DNA of 64,000 nucleotides from CAYJAD01 sp964370015 (GCA_964370015.1 CAYJHD010000001.1:1-64000), one strand, 5' to 3'. Counted from the stretch's first letter, positions 34,244 to 43,730 are shown. Notes: generated by a model not told the origin, from the letters alone. Numbers and translations: made by a program.

Positions 34244-35647
34244 ATGGCCACACGCGTCGAACATGATTTTTTAGGTGAACTTGTTATCCCCAATGATGTG
34301 TATTATGGCGTACAAACCTATCGCGCCATTGAAAATTTCTACATCTCTCATAGCAAAATTAGTGATATTCCAGAATTCATCCGCGCTTTTGCCTATGTGA
34401 AAAAATCTGCCGCCATGGCCAATAAAGAATTTGGTTTATTGCCAGATGACGTATTCACCGCCATTTGTAGTGCTTGCGATGAAATCATTGATGGTAAATT
34501 ACACGATCAATTCCCCACAGATTGCCTGCAAGGCGGTGCCGGAACTTCTTGCAATATGAATGCCAACGAAGTTATCGCCAACAGAGCTTTGGAACTCATG
34601 GGCCATAAAAAGGGTGAATATCAATATTGCCACCCCAACAACCACGTAAACTGCTCTCAGTCCACCAACGATGCCTACCCCACTGCTTTGCACCTTGCAT
34701 TGCACGCCATGTTAAAGAGGCTCATCAATGCCATTCGTTATTTACACGATGGATTCATGCTTAAAGGTGAAGAATTTAGCGATGTTGTAAAAATGGGCAG
34801 AACGCAATTGCAAGACGCCGTTCCCATGACCCTTGGCATGGAATTCACCGCCTATGCCACAACCTTGCAAGTGGAAGTGGGTCGCCTAGAGCATGCCGCC
34901 GCAAGCCTGCTAGAAGTAAATATGGGCGCCACAGCCATTGGCACCGGCATTTGCTCCCCCCAAGGTTATGCGCCTTTATGCATTGAAAAATTAAGAGAAG
35001 TGAGCGGGCTTAATGTAAAATTATCCCCCAACCTCATCGAAGCCACATGGGACACGGGCGTGTATGTGCATGTGTCTGCAGCCATCAAAAGCGCTGCTGT
35101 AAAAATTTCTAAAATCTGCAATGACTTAAGACTTCTTTCTTCGGGCCCTCGTTGCGGCCTCAATGAAATTAATTTACCCCAATTGCAACCCGGCTCCTCC
35201 ATCATGCCGGGCAAAGTGAATCCTGTCATACCCGAAGTGGTTAACCAGGTGTGCTTTGACGTCATGGGTAAAGACCTTACGGTTACCTTGGCCTCGGAAG
35301 CCGGCCAGTTGGAACTTAACGTCATGGAGCCCGTTATTGCGCACTGCCTCTTTGACGGCCTCAACCGCTTACGCCGCGCTGTGCGCACCTTGCAAGATAA
35401 ATGCGTAGATGGCATCACCGCCAATAGAGAAGTTTGCCGCAATATGGTGGAAAACAGCATTGGCATTGTCACCGCGCTCAATCCGCACATTGGGTATGAA
35501 GCTTCTGCCTCCGTGGCTCGTGAAGCCCTCGAGAAAAATGCTTCTGTGTATGATCTTGTACTTGAGCGCAAACTCTTAAGTAAGGAAAAATTGGACGAGA
35601 TTCTATCTCCAGAAGCCATGCTGCATCCCATAGAAGAGCACAAATAG
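34244..35647 (+). CDS. aspA: aspartate ammonia-lyase
   Basis: A 467-residue protein, the usual aspartase length, beginning MATRVEHDFLGELVIPNDVYYGVQT. The fumarase/aspartase signature GSSIMPGKVNP is at 317-327, and NCSQSTNDAYPTALHLA and GRTQLQDAVPMTLG are present. It converts L-aspartate to fumarate and ammonia. CAAGGAGACTTT precedes the start, 38 bp after the dcu gene. The fumarate can feed the reductase-like pair at 39.9-42.2 kb. Confidence 0.95.
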   Translation: MATRVEHDFLGELVIPNDVYYGVQTYRAIENFYISHSKISDIPEFIRAFAYVKKSAAMANKEFGLLPDDVFTAICSACDEIIDGKLHDQFPTDCLQGGAGTSCNMNANEVIANRALELMGHKKGEYQYCHPNNHVNCSQSTNDAYPTALHLALHAMLKRLINAIRYLHDGFMLKGEEFSDVVKMGRTQLQDAVPMTLGMEFTAYATTLQVEVGRLEHAAASLLEVNMGATAIGTGICSPQGYAPLCIEKLREVSGLNVKLSPNLIEATWDTGVYVHVSAAIKSAAVKISKICNDLRLLSSGPRCGLNEINLPQLQPGSSIMPGKVNPVIPEVVNQVCFDVMGKDLTVTLASEAGQLELNVMEPVIAHCLFDGLNRLRRAVRTLQDKCVDGITANREVCRNMVENSIGIVTALNPHIGYEASASVAREALEKNASVYDLVLERKLLSKEKLDEILSPEAMLHPIEEHK

Positions 35648-35652
35648 TATTA

Positions 35653-35682
35653 TTAGGCCCTTCACTCTTGTGAAGGGCCTAA
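35653..35682. terminator. hairpin after aspA
   Basis: TTAGGCCCTTCAC-TCTT-GTGAAGGGCCTAA, a perfect 13-bp stem five bases after the aspA stop. No T tract follows, but the strong stem and position indicate a terminator or mRNA-stabilising 3' end. Confidence 0.7.
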
Positions 35683-35997
35683 GCTAATGAAATGTAAATA
35701 AGGCATTATTTTACAAATCACAGTGCGCCTAAATTTTATATTCAAAGATAGGCATACGCCGCAATGAAAGTTTTTTGGAAGGGCCTACCCAAAGGGCGCG
35801 CAGCGTTCCCGTTGGCGAGTTTGCGAGCCTTACGGGAATAGAGAGTGAAACGGGTCTGGGGCCAGCTTAGATGGGAGGCTTTTTTTCAAAAAAGGTTTCC
35901 CATCAGTAGACTTTGTCAGCAGTCTGAATCGTATACATGCAAATTCTCTATAACACCATGTAAAAAAAGACTTTTCCAACATACTATTAACTTCCCA
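35683..35997. other. intergenic region with repeat-like palindromes
   Basis: About 315 bp without a gene. It contains GGCCTACCCAAAGGGCGC, a CCCGT..ACGGG pairing around 35807-35836, and an imperfect dyad GATGGGAGGCTTTTTTT...AAAAAAGGTTTCCCATC at 35870-35904. This GC-rich block looks like a genome-wide intergenic repeat rather than coding DNA. The 3' end of the MipA-like gene lies beyond it. Confidence 0.45.
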
Positions 35998-36804
35998 CTA
36001 AAATCCGTAAATAATGCCCCCAAAGACGGAGTACGTCACCGGTTTATGCGTATCCACCATGGGACTATCTAGCACCTGTTCACTTAAAAAACGCACACTG
36101 CCTCCAAGACTCACAGAAATATTTTCGGTGAAAGAATAATTCATGCGCAAGCCCACATAAGGCTCCACCGACATATTTGTAATTTCATGCTTTTTTAAGC
36201 CACTCCGTACGGATTCTTTACCGCTCACGCCATAATAATAATCCACATATGCCGCACTAAAAACCTTGGCCCCCACAAAAGGTGTCAGCATGAGTGGCCC
36301 ATACCGTAGCATATGGTCATATTCTAACGTGCCCACCACGCCGCCATGGGTGGCAAGCACATTGGTGGCCACCGAGGCACGCACTTTACCCCCAAAAGGC
36401 ATTTTCACCGTTGCCCCCACACCGGCAAGCAAAGAGCCATAACGATTTTCCAAATGTTCAAGGGCTTCATCATCGCTATTATGTGCGAAAAAGTTGGTGA
36501 AATCGTATTCTAAAAAGGCCCCCAAAGTGATATTTTGTGTGGGAGAAAATTGCACCCCACCTTGCGTACCGCGCACATAGAAATATTTTCCATTGTAGGC
36601 AATGATGGGCGTGGGCGTCCAAGTGTCGTATTTTTTATATGGGCTAGACGTAAAAGCCCCCCCTGCCCCCAAAAGCCATGTGGGTTGCATGGGCCTTTGC
36701 GCCTTTGTGGCAGGATCTGCGGTGTTAGAGGAAGCCGCCAAAGCCACTCCCGCCATTATTATAAAGACCATACAAAAAACACTCATGGTACGCAGTAGTT
36801 TCAT
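35998..36804 (-). CDS. MipA/OmpV-family outer-membrane protein
   Basis: A 268-residue protein with a Sec signal (MKLLRTMSVFCMVFIIMAG, cleavage near ALA-ASS). WLLGAGGAFTSSPYKKYD, PIIAYNGKYFYVRG and GAFLEYDFT alternate as beta strands, and the C-terminus ends YSVFGGIIYGF with a terminal aromatic residue, as in outer-membrane barrels. MipA homologues scaffold murein synthesis and hydrolysis; OmpV homologues are outer-membrane proteins. CCAAGGAGAGAGT precedes the start. Confidence 0.82.
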   Translation of the reverse strand: MKLLRTMSVFCMVFIIMAGVALAASSNTADPATKAQRPMQPTWLLGAGGAFTSSPYKKYDTWTPTPIIAYNGKYFYVRGTQGGVQFSPTQNITLGAFLEYDFTNFFAHNSDDEALEHLENRYGSLLAGVGATVKMPFGGKVRASVATNVLATHGGVVGTLEYDHMLRYGPLMLTPFVGAKVFSAAYVDYYYGVSGKESVRSGLKKHEITNMSVEPYVGLRMNYSFTENISVSLGGSVRFLSEQVLDSPMVDTHKPVTYSVFGGIIYGF

Positions 36805-36939
36805 ACTCTCTCCTTGGTATATGCATGTATTTTAAAATAGTATCAGGCTACCATAGTACATTCACAAAATTTCATTTATAAAACAAGCATCATAACACAC
36901 ATTTTATGATGTTTTTTTTTGAAGAGGCCATACTACTAT

Positions 36940-36968
36940 TTGCACTTTTTCTTAACCCTGTATACAAT
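36940..36968 (+). promoter_or_regulatory. promoter of SNF transporter
   Basis: -35 TTGCAC (36940-36945) and -10 TACAAT (36963-36968) are spaced 17 bp, ending 42 bp before the ATG at 37011. The CTGTATACAA sequence around the -10 is shared with the eutJ promoter. Confidence 0.75.
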
Positions 36969-37010
36969 ACACCATAAATTATTCTACTTCTTTATGAAAA
37001 AGGACTTTGT

Positions 37011-38384
37011 ATGAACACATCTAGAGAACAATTGGCCTCGCGCCTTGGCTTTCTTTTGTTGTCTGCCGGCTGTGCCATTGGCCTTGGCAATGTTTGGCGC
37101 TTTCCCTTCGTTGCCGGACAATACGGCGGCGCAGTATTTTTGGTGACCTATCTTTTCTTCCTCTTCGCTGTGGGTTTGCCCATTCTTATCATGGAATTTT
37201 CCATGGGACGCGCTGCACAAAAAAGCTGGGGACGCGCCTTTGATACTTTACAAAAGCCTGGCTCCCATTGGAGTAAACTAGGCTTCATTGGTGGCCTTGG
37301 GCCCTTCATTTTAATGATGTTTTATATTCCCGTGGCCAGTTGGTTGGTGGCCTATTGTTATCACACAGGCACTGGCGCATTGAGCTCCCTTAACCCTGAA
37401 CAAGTGAAGGGCTTTTTTGGCTCCATGCTGGCAGATCCCATGACCATGTATGCATGGTCCATGCTGGTCATTGTGCTTGGTATTGGCACATGTATGCTGG
37501 GTGTGCAAAAAGGTGTGGAACGCATAGTTAAGTTCCTCATGCTGGGCTTATTGGCGCTTTTACTGGTGCTGGCAGTGCATTCTCTTACCCTGCCCGGCGC
37601 CGCTGAAGGTATGCATTTTTACCTTGCGCCAGATTTTGCCAGAGCACAAAAAGCCGGTCTCTTGAACTTGCTTAATGATGCCATGAACCAAGCTTTTTTC
37701 ACCATCAGCGTGGGCATTGGCTCCATGATGATTTTTGGCTCTTATTTAAGCAAAGATCGCTCTCTCACCAGCGAAGCCTCGTATATCATTGGCTTAGATA
37801 CCTTTGTGGCCCTCATGGCCGGTGTTATCATTTTTCCCGCTTGCTTCACCTTCAATGTACAACCAGATTCCGGCCCAGACCTTATCTTCATCACTCTGCC
37901 CAATATTTTTAACTCCATGGCTGGCGGCGAATTTTGGGGCTTGCTCTTCTTCATATTTATGGCTTGTGCGGCGTTAACCACAGTCATAGCCGTGTTTGAA
38001 GCCATCATTGCCTATTTTGTGGATGTGCATAATTTCTCTCGTAAAAAGAGTAATATCATCACCTTCATCGCCATTAGCATTGGAGTGTTGCCTTGCATCT
38101 TGGGCTTTAATGTGTGGGCTGGATTTGAACCTTTAGGAGAGGGCACCAATATACTTGTTTTGGAAGATTTTATCATCAGTCAAAACTTATTACCTTTGGG
38201 ATCCTTGGCCTTACTTATTTTTTGTACTTCACGCTATGGCTGGGGGTATAAGAACTTTTTGCAAGAAACAAATACAGGAAAAGGTAGAAATTTCCCCACC
38301 TTTGTGCGCATATACCTCACGTATGTCTTACCACTCATTATCCTCTTTGTTTTTGCTCAAGGCTATATAAAGCTCTTTAAGTAA
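37011..38384 (+). CDS. sodium-dependent transporter, SNF family
   Basis: A 457-residue protein with about 11-12 membrane segments. The family signature GCAIGLGNVWRFPFVAGQYGG is near residues 20-40; the sodium-binding helix 1 unwinding point is GLGNVWRFP. GIGSMMIFGSYLSK and CAALTTVIAVFEAIIAY are typical of bacterial LeuT/NSS proteins, which import amino acids or other small amines with sodium. Substrate not determinable. Followed by a terminator; a strong promoter lies upstream. Confidence 0.92.
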   Translation: MNTSREQLASRLGFLLLSAGCAIGLGNVWRFPFVAGQYGGAVFLVTYLFFLFAVGLPILIMEFSMGRAAQKSWGRAFDTLQKPGSHWSKLGFIGGLGPFILMMFYIPVASWLVAYCYHTGTGALSSLNPEQVKGFFGSMLADPMTMYAWSMLVIVLGIGTCMLGVQKGVERIVKFLMLGLLALLLVLAVHSLTLPGAAEGMHFYLAPDFARAQKAGLLNLLNDAMNQAFFTISVGIGSMMIFGSYLSKDRSLTSEASYIIGLDTFVALMAGVIIFPACFTFNVQPDSGPDLIFITLPNIFNSMAGGEFWGLLFFIFMACAALTTVIAVFEAIIAYFVDVHNFSRKKSNIITFIAISIGVLPCILGFNVWAGFEPLGEGTNILVLEDFIISQNLLPLGSLALLIFCTSRYGWGYKNFLQETNTGKGRNFPTFVRIYLTYVLPLIILFVFAQGYIKLFK

Positions 38385-38402
38385 CAACAAAAATCCATAG
38401 AA

Positions 38403-38442
38403 AAGACTCCACACGGTTTATGGCCATGTGGAGTCTTTTTTT
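38403..38442. terminator. bidirectional terminator
   Basis: AAGACTCCACA (38403-38413) and TGTGGAGTCTT (38427-38437) form an 11-bp stem, followed by a run of seven T. It separates the transporter gene from the convergent eutJ gene. Confidence 0.9.
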
Positions 38443-38461
38443 ATGTATATTGATTGCGCAA

Positions 38462-39310
38462 CTATGAGCCCATATTTTCCAATGTCAGCTCGCTGTCATA
38501 ACAATTTAAGGCAATGCCAAGGGGGGTAATCAACAAAGGATTGTAGGGCTTAATCACTTTTTTGCCCGTTTCTTTGGCCACAATATGCTCCATGCCCGTA
38601 AGGCAGCATGTGCCACCCACAAGGTATATGCTATCCACATCAAAACCTTGAATTTCATTACGCACAATGAAGGCCATTTTTTCAATGACAGGACGCACTA
38701 TGGGCAATAACTGACCATGGTTTTTTTCATCTCTTTTCATCTCTTCAGCTTCAGACACGGTAATACTGCGATTGCCAGAAATAACCAAAGAAACATGCGT
38801 GCCGCCTGTGGGTTCATCGGCCGTATGAATAACCTTACCATCTTTGAAAATAGATAAACCTGTGGTGCCGCCGCCAATGTCCACAATGACACCGTTGGAA
38901 ATTTGCAATACGGCGTTGGCCGCCGTGGGTTCATCAAGGGTTCCCGTCACTTCAAGGCCAGCAGCTTCCACCACATAGCGATGCGTTGTACATGTACGAG
39001 CGTCGGTTCCCGGAGGCACGGCAATGGCGGCATTTTGTAATTTACAACCAAGACTCTCTTCCACCTCAGCCACCAAACGCCTTACCACATCCACAGCGCC
39101 AGCATAATCCACCACAAGCCCATCACGAACCACATGAGCAAATTCCATGGCGCAAGCCAATGGTTTTTTTTGTTCATCCAGCACCACAACCACCACAAAG
39201 GCGGTGCCAAGGTCCACACCCACATAAAGTTTTGCCTTGGGATCTTCTGGTTTACGTGGATTTTTTATACATTTTTCCAAATCTTGTAAGAGCGCTTGTG
39301 CTGATGCCAT
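38462..39310 (-). CDS. eutJ: EutJ-like Hsp70-fold microcompartment chaperone
   Basis: A 282-residue protein when started at MASAQALLQDLEK, preceded by AAAAAGGATTATAT. The actin/Hsp70 ATPase fold is clear: VGVDLGTAFVVVVVLDE (phosphate 1), AAIAVPPGTDA, VVDIGGGTTGLSIFK (phosphate 2) and YLVGGTCCLTGM. It lacks the substrate-binding domain of DnaK, as EutJ does. EutJ proteins belong to bacterial microcompartment operons (ethanolamine, choline or glycyl-radical types). No shell-protein gene is in this window, so it is isolated here. Confidence 0.88.
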   Translation of the reverse strand: MASAQALLQDLEKCIKNPRKPEDPKAKLYVGVDLGTAFVVVVVLDEQKKPLACAMEFAHVVRDGLVVDYAGAVDVVRRLVAEVEESLGCKLQNAAIAVPPGTDARTCTTHRYVVEAAGLEVTGTLDEPTAANAVLQISNGVIVDIGGGTTGLSIFKDGKVIHTADEPTGGTHVSLVISGNRSITVSEAEEMKRDEKNHGQLLPIVRPVIEKMAFIVRNEIQGFDVDSIYLVGGTCCLTGMEHIVAKETGKKVIKPYNPLLITPLGIALNCYDSELTLENMGS

Positions 39311-39340
39311 ATATAATCCTTTTTGAAATAACTTTGCCCT

Positions 39341-39369
39341 GTTGTATACAGAGTTAACGCAAAAGGCAA
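39341..39369 (-). promoter_or_regulatory. promoter of eutJ
   Basis: -35 TTGCCT (39364-39369) and -10 TACAAC (39341-39346) with a 17-bp spacer on the minus strand, 31 bp before the eutJ ATG. The -10 region CTGTATACAA resembles the SNF transporter promoter. Confidence 0.75.
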
Positions 39370-39850
39370 TGCTCAAAGCCAAGCAATGAAAGCTCCCAGC
39401 ACAGTTGAACAAAATAGCACATCTCAAATAGTTTTCACCAAGGCTCTTACTTAACTTCCACACCTCTTTCCGCGAATACGTTTATTATGAAGTTGATACC
39501 ACAATCTTTATGCCCATGAATCGTATTTCTGTGCATGCTGCAAAGACTTTCCATCCAGTCATTGCATGTTTTATTTTTTTTAATGAGTTCATTGCCATGA
39601 GAATTTTACGACTTATATTATGAATGGGTTTGCCTAGTATGGAGTTCTTCTCATCCATACGGATTACGTTATTTCCGCACAGAAGCAACTTTATTGAAAC
39701 AGAAACCCCCTAACCATATTAGCGCAAACCCTTCCGCGCTCATTCGCAAACCCTAGCCCAAACATCAAAGCCGTGCACGACGTTTCTTATCTATATATTC
39801 AAGTAGTAAAAAATAGATCCTTACTCGTGCTCGTTCATTAAGAGGCGCAT
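39370..39850. other. intergenic region, no convincing gene
   Basis: About 480 bp separating divergent genes. A minus-strand frame at 39485-39688 has no ribosome binding site or family features and is probably chance or a decayed remnant. The fumarate reductase promoter should lie near the right end, where AAGAGGCGCAT gives the ribosome binding site. Confidence 0.45.
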
Positions 39851-41503
39851 ATGGCATATCCGGATAGCATGCTCCCTTCCTTACATAAATTGGCACAAAC
39901 ACGCTCACATAGACTACACCACAAATACCCAGAACTCTCCCTTGAAAACAAAAACAGTCTCTTACAGAATTTCCATCCAGATTTTAATCCACGCATTAAA
40001 CGCCCTTTGGCTGTGGGCATTAATTCCGGAGAAATAGTAGCCCAAGAAGTGGCTAACCTATTGGAAAGCCCTTCTCAAATAACACCATACGCGCAGGAAT
40101 TATCTTTACAAAAAGCCCATTACACTACCGATATACTCATCATTGGCAGTGGTGGTGCTGGGCTTTCCGCTGCTTTGTGGCTCAAAAAGAATACATCATT
40201 ACAAGTAATGATGTGCACTAAGCTGCGTACCCTAGATTCTAACACCGTCATGGCCGAAGGGGGAATTTCTGCCGCCACAGCCAGCAATGACAATCCTGCC
40301 ATCCATTTTGTGGACACCATGGTGGGTGGGCGCTTTTGCAATGACCCAGACCTAGTGGAGACCATGGTCAGTCAAGGCCCCATTATCATTCATTGGCTTG
40401 CTTCCTTAGGTGTATATTTTGATAGACGCCAAGACGGAGAATTTTTTACCCATCGCCCCGGAGGGCATTCACGCACTCGCTCTCACTCCATTCACGACAT
40501 CACTGGTTTGGAAATAACGCGCATTCTTGCCGATGAAGCGCGTAATTGTGGACTACAGACACTGGAATTTTGTCCGGCTGTGGAGCTTTTACTGGACGAA
40601 CATGGCGATTGCTCCGGAGCTATTTTACAAAATCTCGACACTAAGCAATATTATGTGGTGCATGCCAAAGCCGTCATCATGGCCAGCGGCGGCATGGGTC
40701 GCTTACATCCTCTGGGCTTCCCCACATCTAATTTTTACGGCGCCACTGCTGATGGACTGGTCTTAGGCTACAGAGCCGGTGCAAAAATTATTCATATGGA
40801 CTCAGTACAATATCATCCCACAGGTACCGCATGGCCCAATCATTTATTGGGACTACTTATTTCCGAAGCTGTGCGTGCTCAAGGCGCCCAATTACTCAAC
40901 TCCCACGGGGATATGTTCATAGGCAACCTCGAAACTCGTGACACTTTAGCCGCTGCCATCATTCAAGAAAGCTTTGGTAAACAAAAACATACCCTTACTC
41001 CCACAGGGAACCGCGGTGTATGGCTAGACACACCACTTATAGATTTACAGCAAGGACAAGGCACATTTGCCAGAAGGTTTGCCAGTATTCACAAGCGTTT
41101 TTTAGCCTGTGGTATAGACCCTGCTAAGGAGCCGATTTTAGTTTATCCCACGCAACACTATCAAAACGGGGGACTTGCCATCACTCCACAGGCACAAACT
41201 TCGGTACCTTATCTTTACGCGGCAGGTGAAGTTGCTGGTGGCATACACGGGAAAAACCGCCTCGGCGGCAATGCTCTCTTAGATATCTTCGTCTTTGGGC
41301 ATGAAGCGGCTAAACAGGCCGCTACGCACGCACAAGAAAGACCCCACCCCACTACGCACAACCTTGACCATGTTTATGCATACGAACAAGCCTTAACCAA
41401 ACTATCCACGCATTGTGCACAAAGAGCACCTCTAATTTTGCCTGACTACCGTTTTGAAAAAGCTTTCGTCCTACCAAACTCTCCACGCACCCATGAGCAC
41501 TAA
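39851..41503 (+). CDS. FAD-binding fumarate reductase-like flavoprotein subunit
   Basis: A 550-residue flavoprotein. Dinucleotide motif GSGGAGLSAA begins at G99 after a 90-residue N-terminal extension containing NFHPDFNPRIKRPLAVG. THRPGGHSRTRSH, HPTGTAW and GEVAGGIHGKNRLGGNALL are shared by fumarate reductase, succinate dehydrogenase and aspartate oxidase. Where quinol fumarate reductases have the FAD-linking histidine (SHTVAAEGG), this protein has DSNTVMAEGG (N131), so FAD is probably not covalent. Overlap with an iron-sulfur subunit argues for fumarate/succinate oxidoreductase rather than NadB. No Tat signal is seen. Confidence 0.82.
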   Translation: MAYPDSMLPSLHKLAQTRSHRLHHKYPELSLENKNSLLQNFHPDFNPRIKRPLAVGINSGEIVAQEVANLLESPSQITPYAQELSLQKAHYTTDILIIGSGGAGLSAALWLKKNTSLQVMMCTKLRTLDSNTVMAEGGISAATASNDNPAIHFVDTMVGGRFCNDPDLVETMVSQGPIIIHWLASLGVYFDRRQDGEFFTHRPGGHSRTRSHSIHDITGLEITRILADEARNCGLQTLEFCPAVELLLDEHGDCSGAILQNLDTKQYYVVHAKAVIMASGGMGRLHPLGFPTSNFYGATADGLVLGYRAGAKIIHMDSVQYHPTGTAWPNHLLGLLISEAVRAQGAQLLNSHGDMFIGNLETRDTLAAAIIQESFGKQKHTLTPTGNRGVWLDTPLIDLQQGQGTFARRFASIHKRFLACGIDPAKEPILVYPTQHYQNGGLAITPQAQTSVPYLYAAGEVAGGIHGKNRLGGNALLDIFVFGHEAAKQAATHAQERPHPTTHNLDHVYAYEQALTKLSTHCAQRAPLILPDYRFEKAFVLPNSPRTHEH

Positions 41504-42209
41504 TATGGATATATCACAACAAAATACGCATACACTCTATATTATGGGTAACGCCTATACCGTTCCTGCCGGATTTACCATCATGACCAGCATGGAGTAT
41601 GCTGGCTTTCAACTTACACGCGGGTGCGGCTGTCGCGGTGCTGTCTGTGGAGCTTGTGCTGTAATATATCGAGTGGGCATAGAAAAACACTGGCATGTGG
41701 GATTGGCCTGTCAAACCCTCACGCAAGATCACATGAACTTTCTTTTTCTTCCTCACCATCAAGGGAAACAACCTATCTATCAAGCTCATACAAGTCCATG
41801 TACCGCTGAATTTATTGAAACTCTTTATCCTCAGCTATCACAATGCATCCATTGCAATACCTGCACAAAGTCCTGCCCCATGAACCTTAAAGTTCTAGGG
41901 TATATCACTGCACTTCGACAAAATGACTTTGAGAAAGTGCGTAAACTTTCCATGGAATGTATACTTTGTGGCATATGCGCCATGCGTTGCCCACGTGAAA
42001 TATCCCCTTTTGCCATGGCTCTTATGGCGCGGCGCCTCTACACTATTAAAACCCTACAGCACACCAAAAATTTTACTCAAGGACTCAACCAAGCCCAACA
42101 AAACCATTGGCAGCCTAAAATTAGTGCATTCAAAAACATGAACAAACAAGAACTCATTAATCAATATCAGCTCTTTCAAGCCACTAAAGGCGCTGGGGTA
42201 AATGAATAA
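41493..42209 (+). CDS. fumarate reductase-like iron-sulfur subunit
   Basis: A 239-residue protein overlapping the flavoprotein gene by 11 bp. The N-terminal 2Fe-2S domain has CGCRGAVCGAC and C73; the C-terminal half has CIHCNTCTKSCP and CILCGICAMRCP, giving ligands for two further clusters as in FrdB/SdhB. The start ATG 41493 has a weak ribosome binding site and may depend on translational coupling. No membrane anchor (FrdC/D) gene follows, so electrons may come from a soluble donor or a separate membrane protein. Confidence 0.82.
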   Translation: MSTNMDISQQNTHTLYIMGNAYTVPAGFTIMTSMEYAGFQLTRGCGCRGAVCGACAVIYRVGIEKHWHVGLACQTLTQDHMNFLFLPHHQGKQPIYQAHTSPCTAEFIETLYPQLSQCIHCNTCTKSCPMNLKVLGYITALRQNDFEKVRKLSMECILCGICAMRCPREISPFAMALMARRLYTIKTLQHTKNFTQGLNQAQQNHWQPKISAFKNMNKQELINQYQLFQATKGAGVNE

Positions 42210-42636
42210 TATGAAAATATATAACAGCCCACTGTAAACAATCGATTTGAGACAGGCTTTTCAAAAATAGTAAGATGTTAGAAAGTGAAAAGGAGCACAA
42301 TATACGTTACTTTAGAGACGCATAAACAGTTTGGCGCAGATTGCTGTTTTCAGCAATCTGATAATGGAGAGCTTCCTTTGGCTAGACACCACAAACAAGC
42401 GCAAATCACGCAACAGCTTCACCATGAGAGCTTGACATACGCTTCACCATGTTTAGTTTATTTGTACCGAGTATATTCTATTACGGGCATCTCCTCTATT
42501 GTAGCCTCGCAATTCGCGGGTTTTGCTTCTTGCTCCTCTATCAATAGCCTCACATAGTTTATATACACATACGTGTACTCTTCAGTTTTGTGAAATATGT
42601 CTTCGACTCCTAAGTGTGTGAAAAGAGGATTTCATT
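42210..42636. other. intergenic region with perfect hairpin
   Basis: A 10-bp perfect hairpin CAGATTGCTG-TTTT-CAGCAATCTG lies at 42337-42360. It is not followed by a T tract. A frame spanning 42285-42557 runs through it but has no ribosome binding site. The promoter of the adhesin-like gene should lie at the right end. Confidence 0.45.
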
Positions 42637-43449
42637 ATGGCTTGTATAGTATTACACAGACCCACCCCAGGAGAAGTTGTCTTTATAGAACCTAAAAAAG
42701 ACGATACTTTTGCCTTGAATTTTGATTCCGATGAAGCCCAAATAGAACGTCACGAACAAGACCTTGTACTTACCTTTGATCATGACGCACAGCTATCCGG
42801 CATTGTAATGACAAATTTTTATCAAACTTATACCCTTGACTCCATGCCAGAAAATATTTTCGACTTTATTCTTGCAAAAATGAATGACAGCAGCATCTGT
42901 GATATGTTCTATGAAGAAAACCCTGTACAATTTTTTTTCCCACCAACATTTGAATTTCATGAAAAAAAATTTTCGTCATTTGAGCATTGCGAGGAAAATG
43001 TATTTTTACACACAAACACCCCCCGCAATCAAAATTTTGAGAGCAGTTTTGCTCATATTTCACAGAACAGTGAAAGCAACACTATCGATCAAGTTTACTT
43101 TACGGATATTATTATTGAAAATGTGCTTGCCATGGAGGGTGAAGAAGGTATAGACATTTTACTAGCAAGTGTTGACAGCTTGCCTCAAGTAAAAAGTCTT
43201 CTAGAACAAGGCACTTTTGAAAATATCAACACTGCAGAGCTTATAGTTCTTGCAGATAACATCGGCGGTACTACCGTGAACGAGGTTCTCACAAATCTTA
43301 ACCTCGTTAGAAATGGTACGGAATTAAAGCAAGGAGAAGGTAGCACATGGACAGACACACTACACTCCAATGTAGTCGGCTACCAAGCCTACACCAATAG
43401 TCAGGACATTACCATTTTAATAAAATCTAATCTGCTCATACACAGCTAG
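42637..43449 (+). CDS. stand-alone N-terminal module of RTX-type adhesin
   Basis: A 270-residue protein resembling only the N-terminus of giant type I-secreted adhesins of Desulfovibrio: RPTPGEVVFIEP, then FALNFDSDEAQIERHEQDLVLTFDHDAQLSGIVMTNFY, and a later GIDILLASVDSLPQVKSLL segment. In full adhesins this part keeps the protein in the outer membrane. Here it stops after 270 residues, without Ig-like repeats or an RTX tail. AGAGGATTTCATT precedes the start and a strong terminator follows, so it looks like a complete gene. Confidence 0.55.
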   Translation: MACIVLHRPTPGEVVFIEPKKDDTFALNFDSDEAQIERHEQDLVLTFDHDAQLSGIVMTNFYQTYTLDSMPENIFDFILAKMNDSSICDMFYEENPVQFFFPPTFEFHEKKFSSFEHCEENVFLHTNTPRNQNFESSFAHISQNSESNTIDQVYFTDIIIENVLAMEGEEGIDILLASVDSLPQVKSLLEQGTFENINTAELIVLADNIGGTTVNEVLTNLNLVRNGTELKQGEGSTWTDTLHSNVVGYQAYTNSQDITILIKSNLLIHS

Positions 43450-43470
43450 TCCTCACCTTGCTTTTCCCTA

Positions 43471-43508
43471 AGCCCTCACAGACTTGACCCTTGTGAGGGC
43501 TTTTTTTT
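43471..43508 (+). terminator. rho-independent terminator
   Basis: AGCCCTCACA and TGTGAGGGCT form a 10-bp stem with a ten-base loop, followed by eight T. It ends the adhesin-like gene. Confidence 0.92.
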
Positions 43509-43685
43509 GCTGTCACCATACTCTCTCTAGAATTCTTCATTTGTACAATGAATTCTACATGGAGACAGCTCTTTAGCACCATGAGAACTTATATTCATAC
43601 TTCAAGAAATTTTGTAGGAAGAAAATCAAATGCAGCGCGTGTAATTTGTTTTATGCGAATTCATACAAATAATGCACAAAACAAA

Positions 43686-43730
43686 GACCCCTTAGTAAAG
43701 TACAGGAAGGTACATACATACTAAGAGGTC
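43686..43730 (-). terminator. terminator of flavodoxin gene
   Basis: On the minus strand GACCTCTTAGTA pairs with TACTAAGGGGTC across a 20-base loop, followed by TTTGTTTTG. It lies 29 bp after the flavodoxin stop codon. Confidence 0.7.

Noticed and set aside
39485..39688. 67-codon minus-strand frame in the eutJ/fumarate reductase gap
   Set aside because: No ribosome binding site, no recognisable domain, and composition like the surrounding non-coding DNA.
39851..41503. L-aspartate oxidase NadB
   Set aside because: The gene overlaps an iron-sulfur subunit with three cluster motifs, and no nadA or nadC is near, so a fumarate reductase-like role fits better.
42285..42557. 90-codon frame before the adhesin-like gene
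   Set aside because: It crosses a perfect hairpin and lacks a ribosome binding site.
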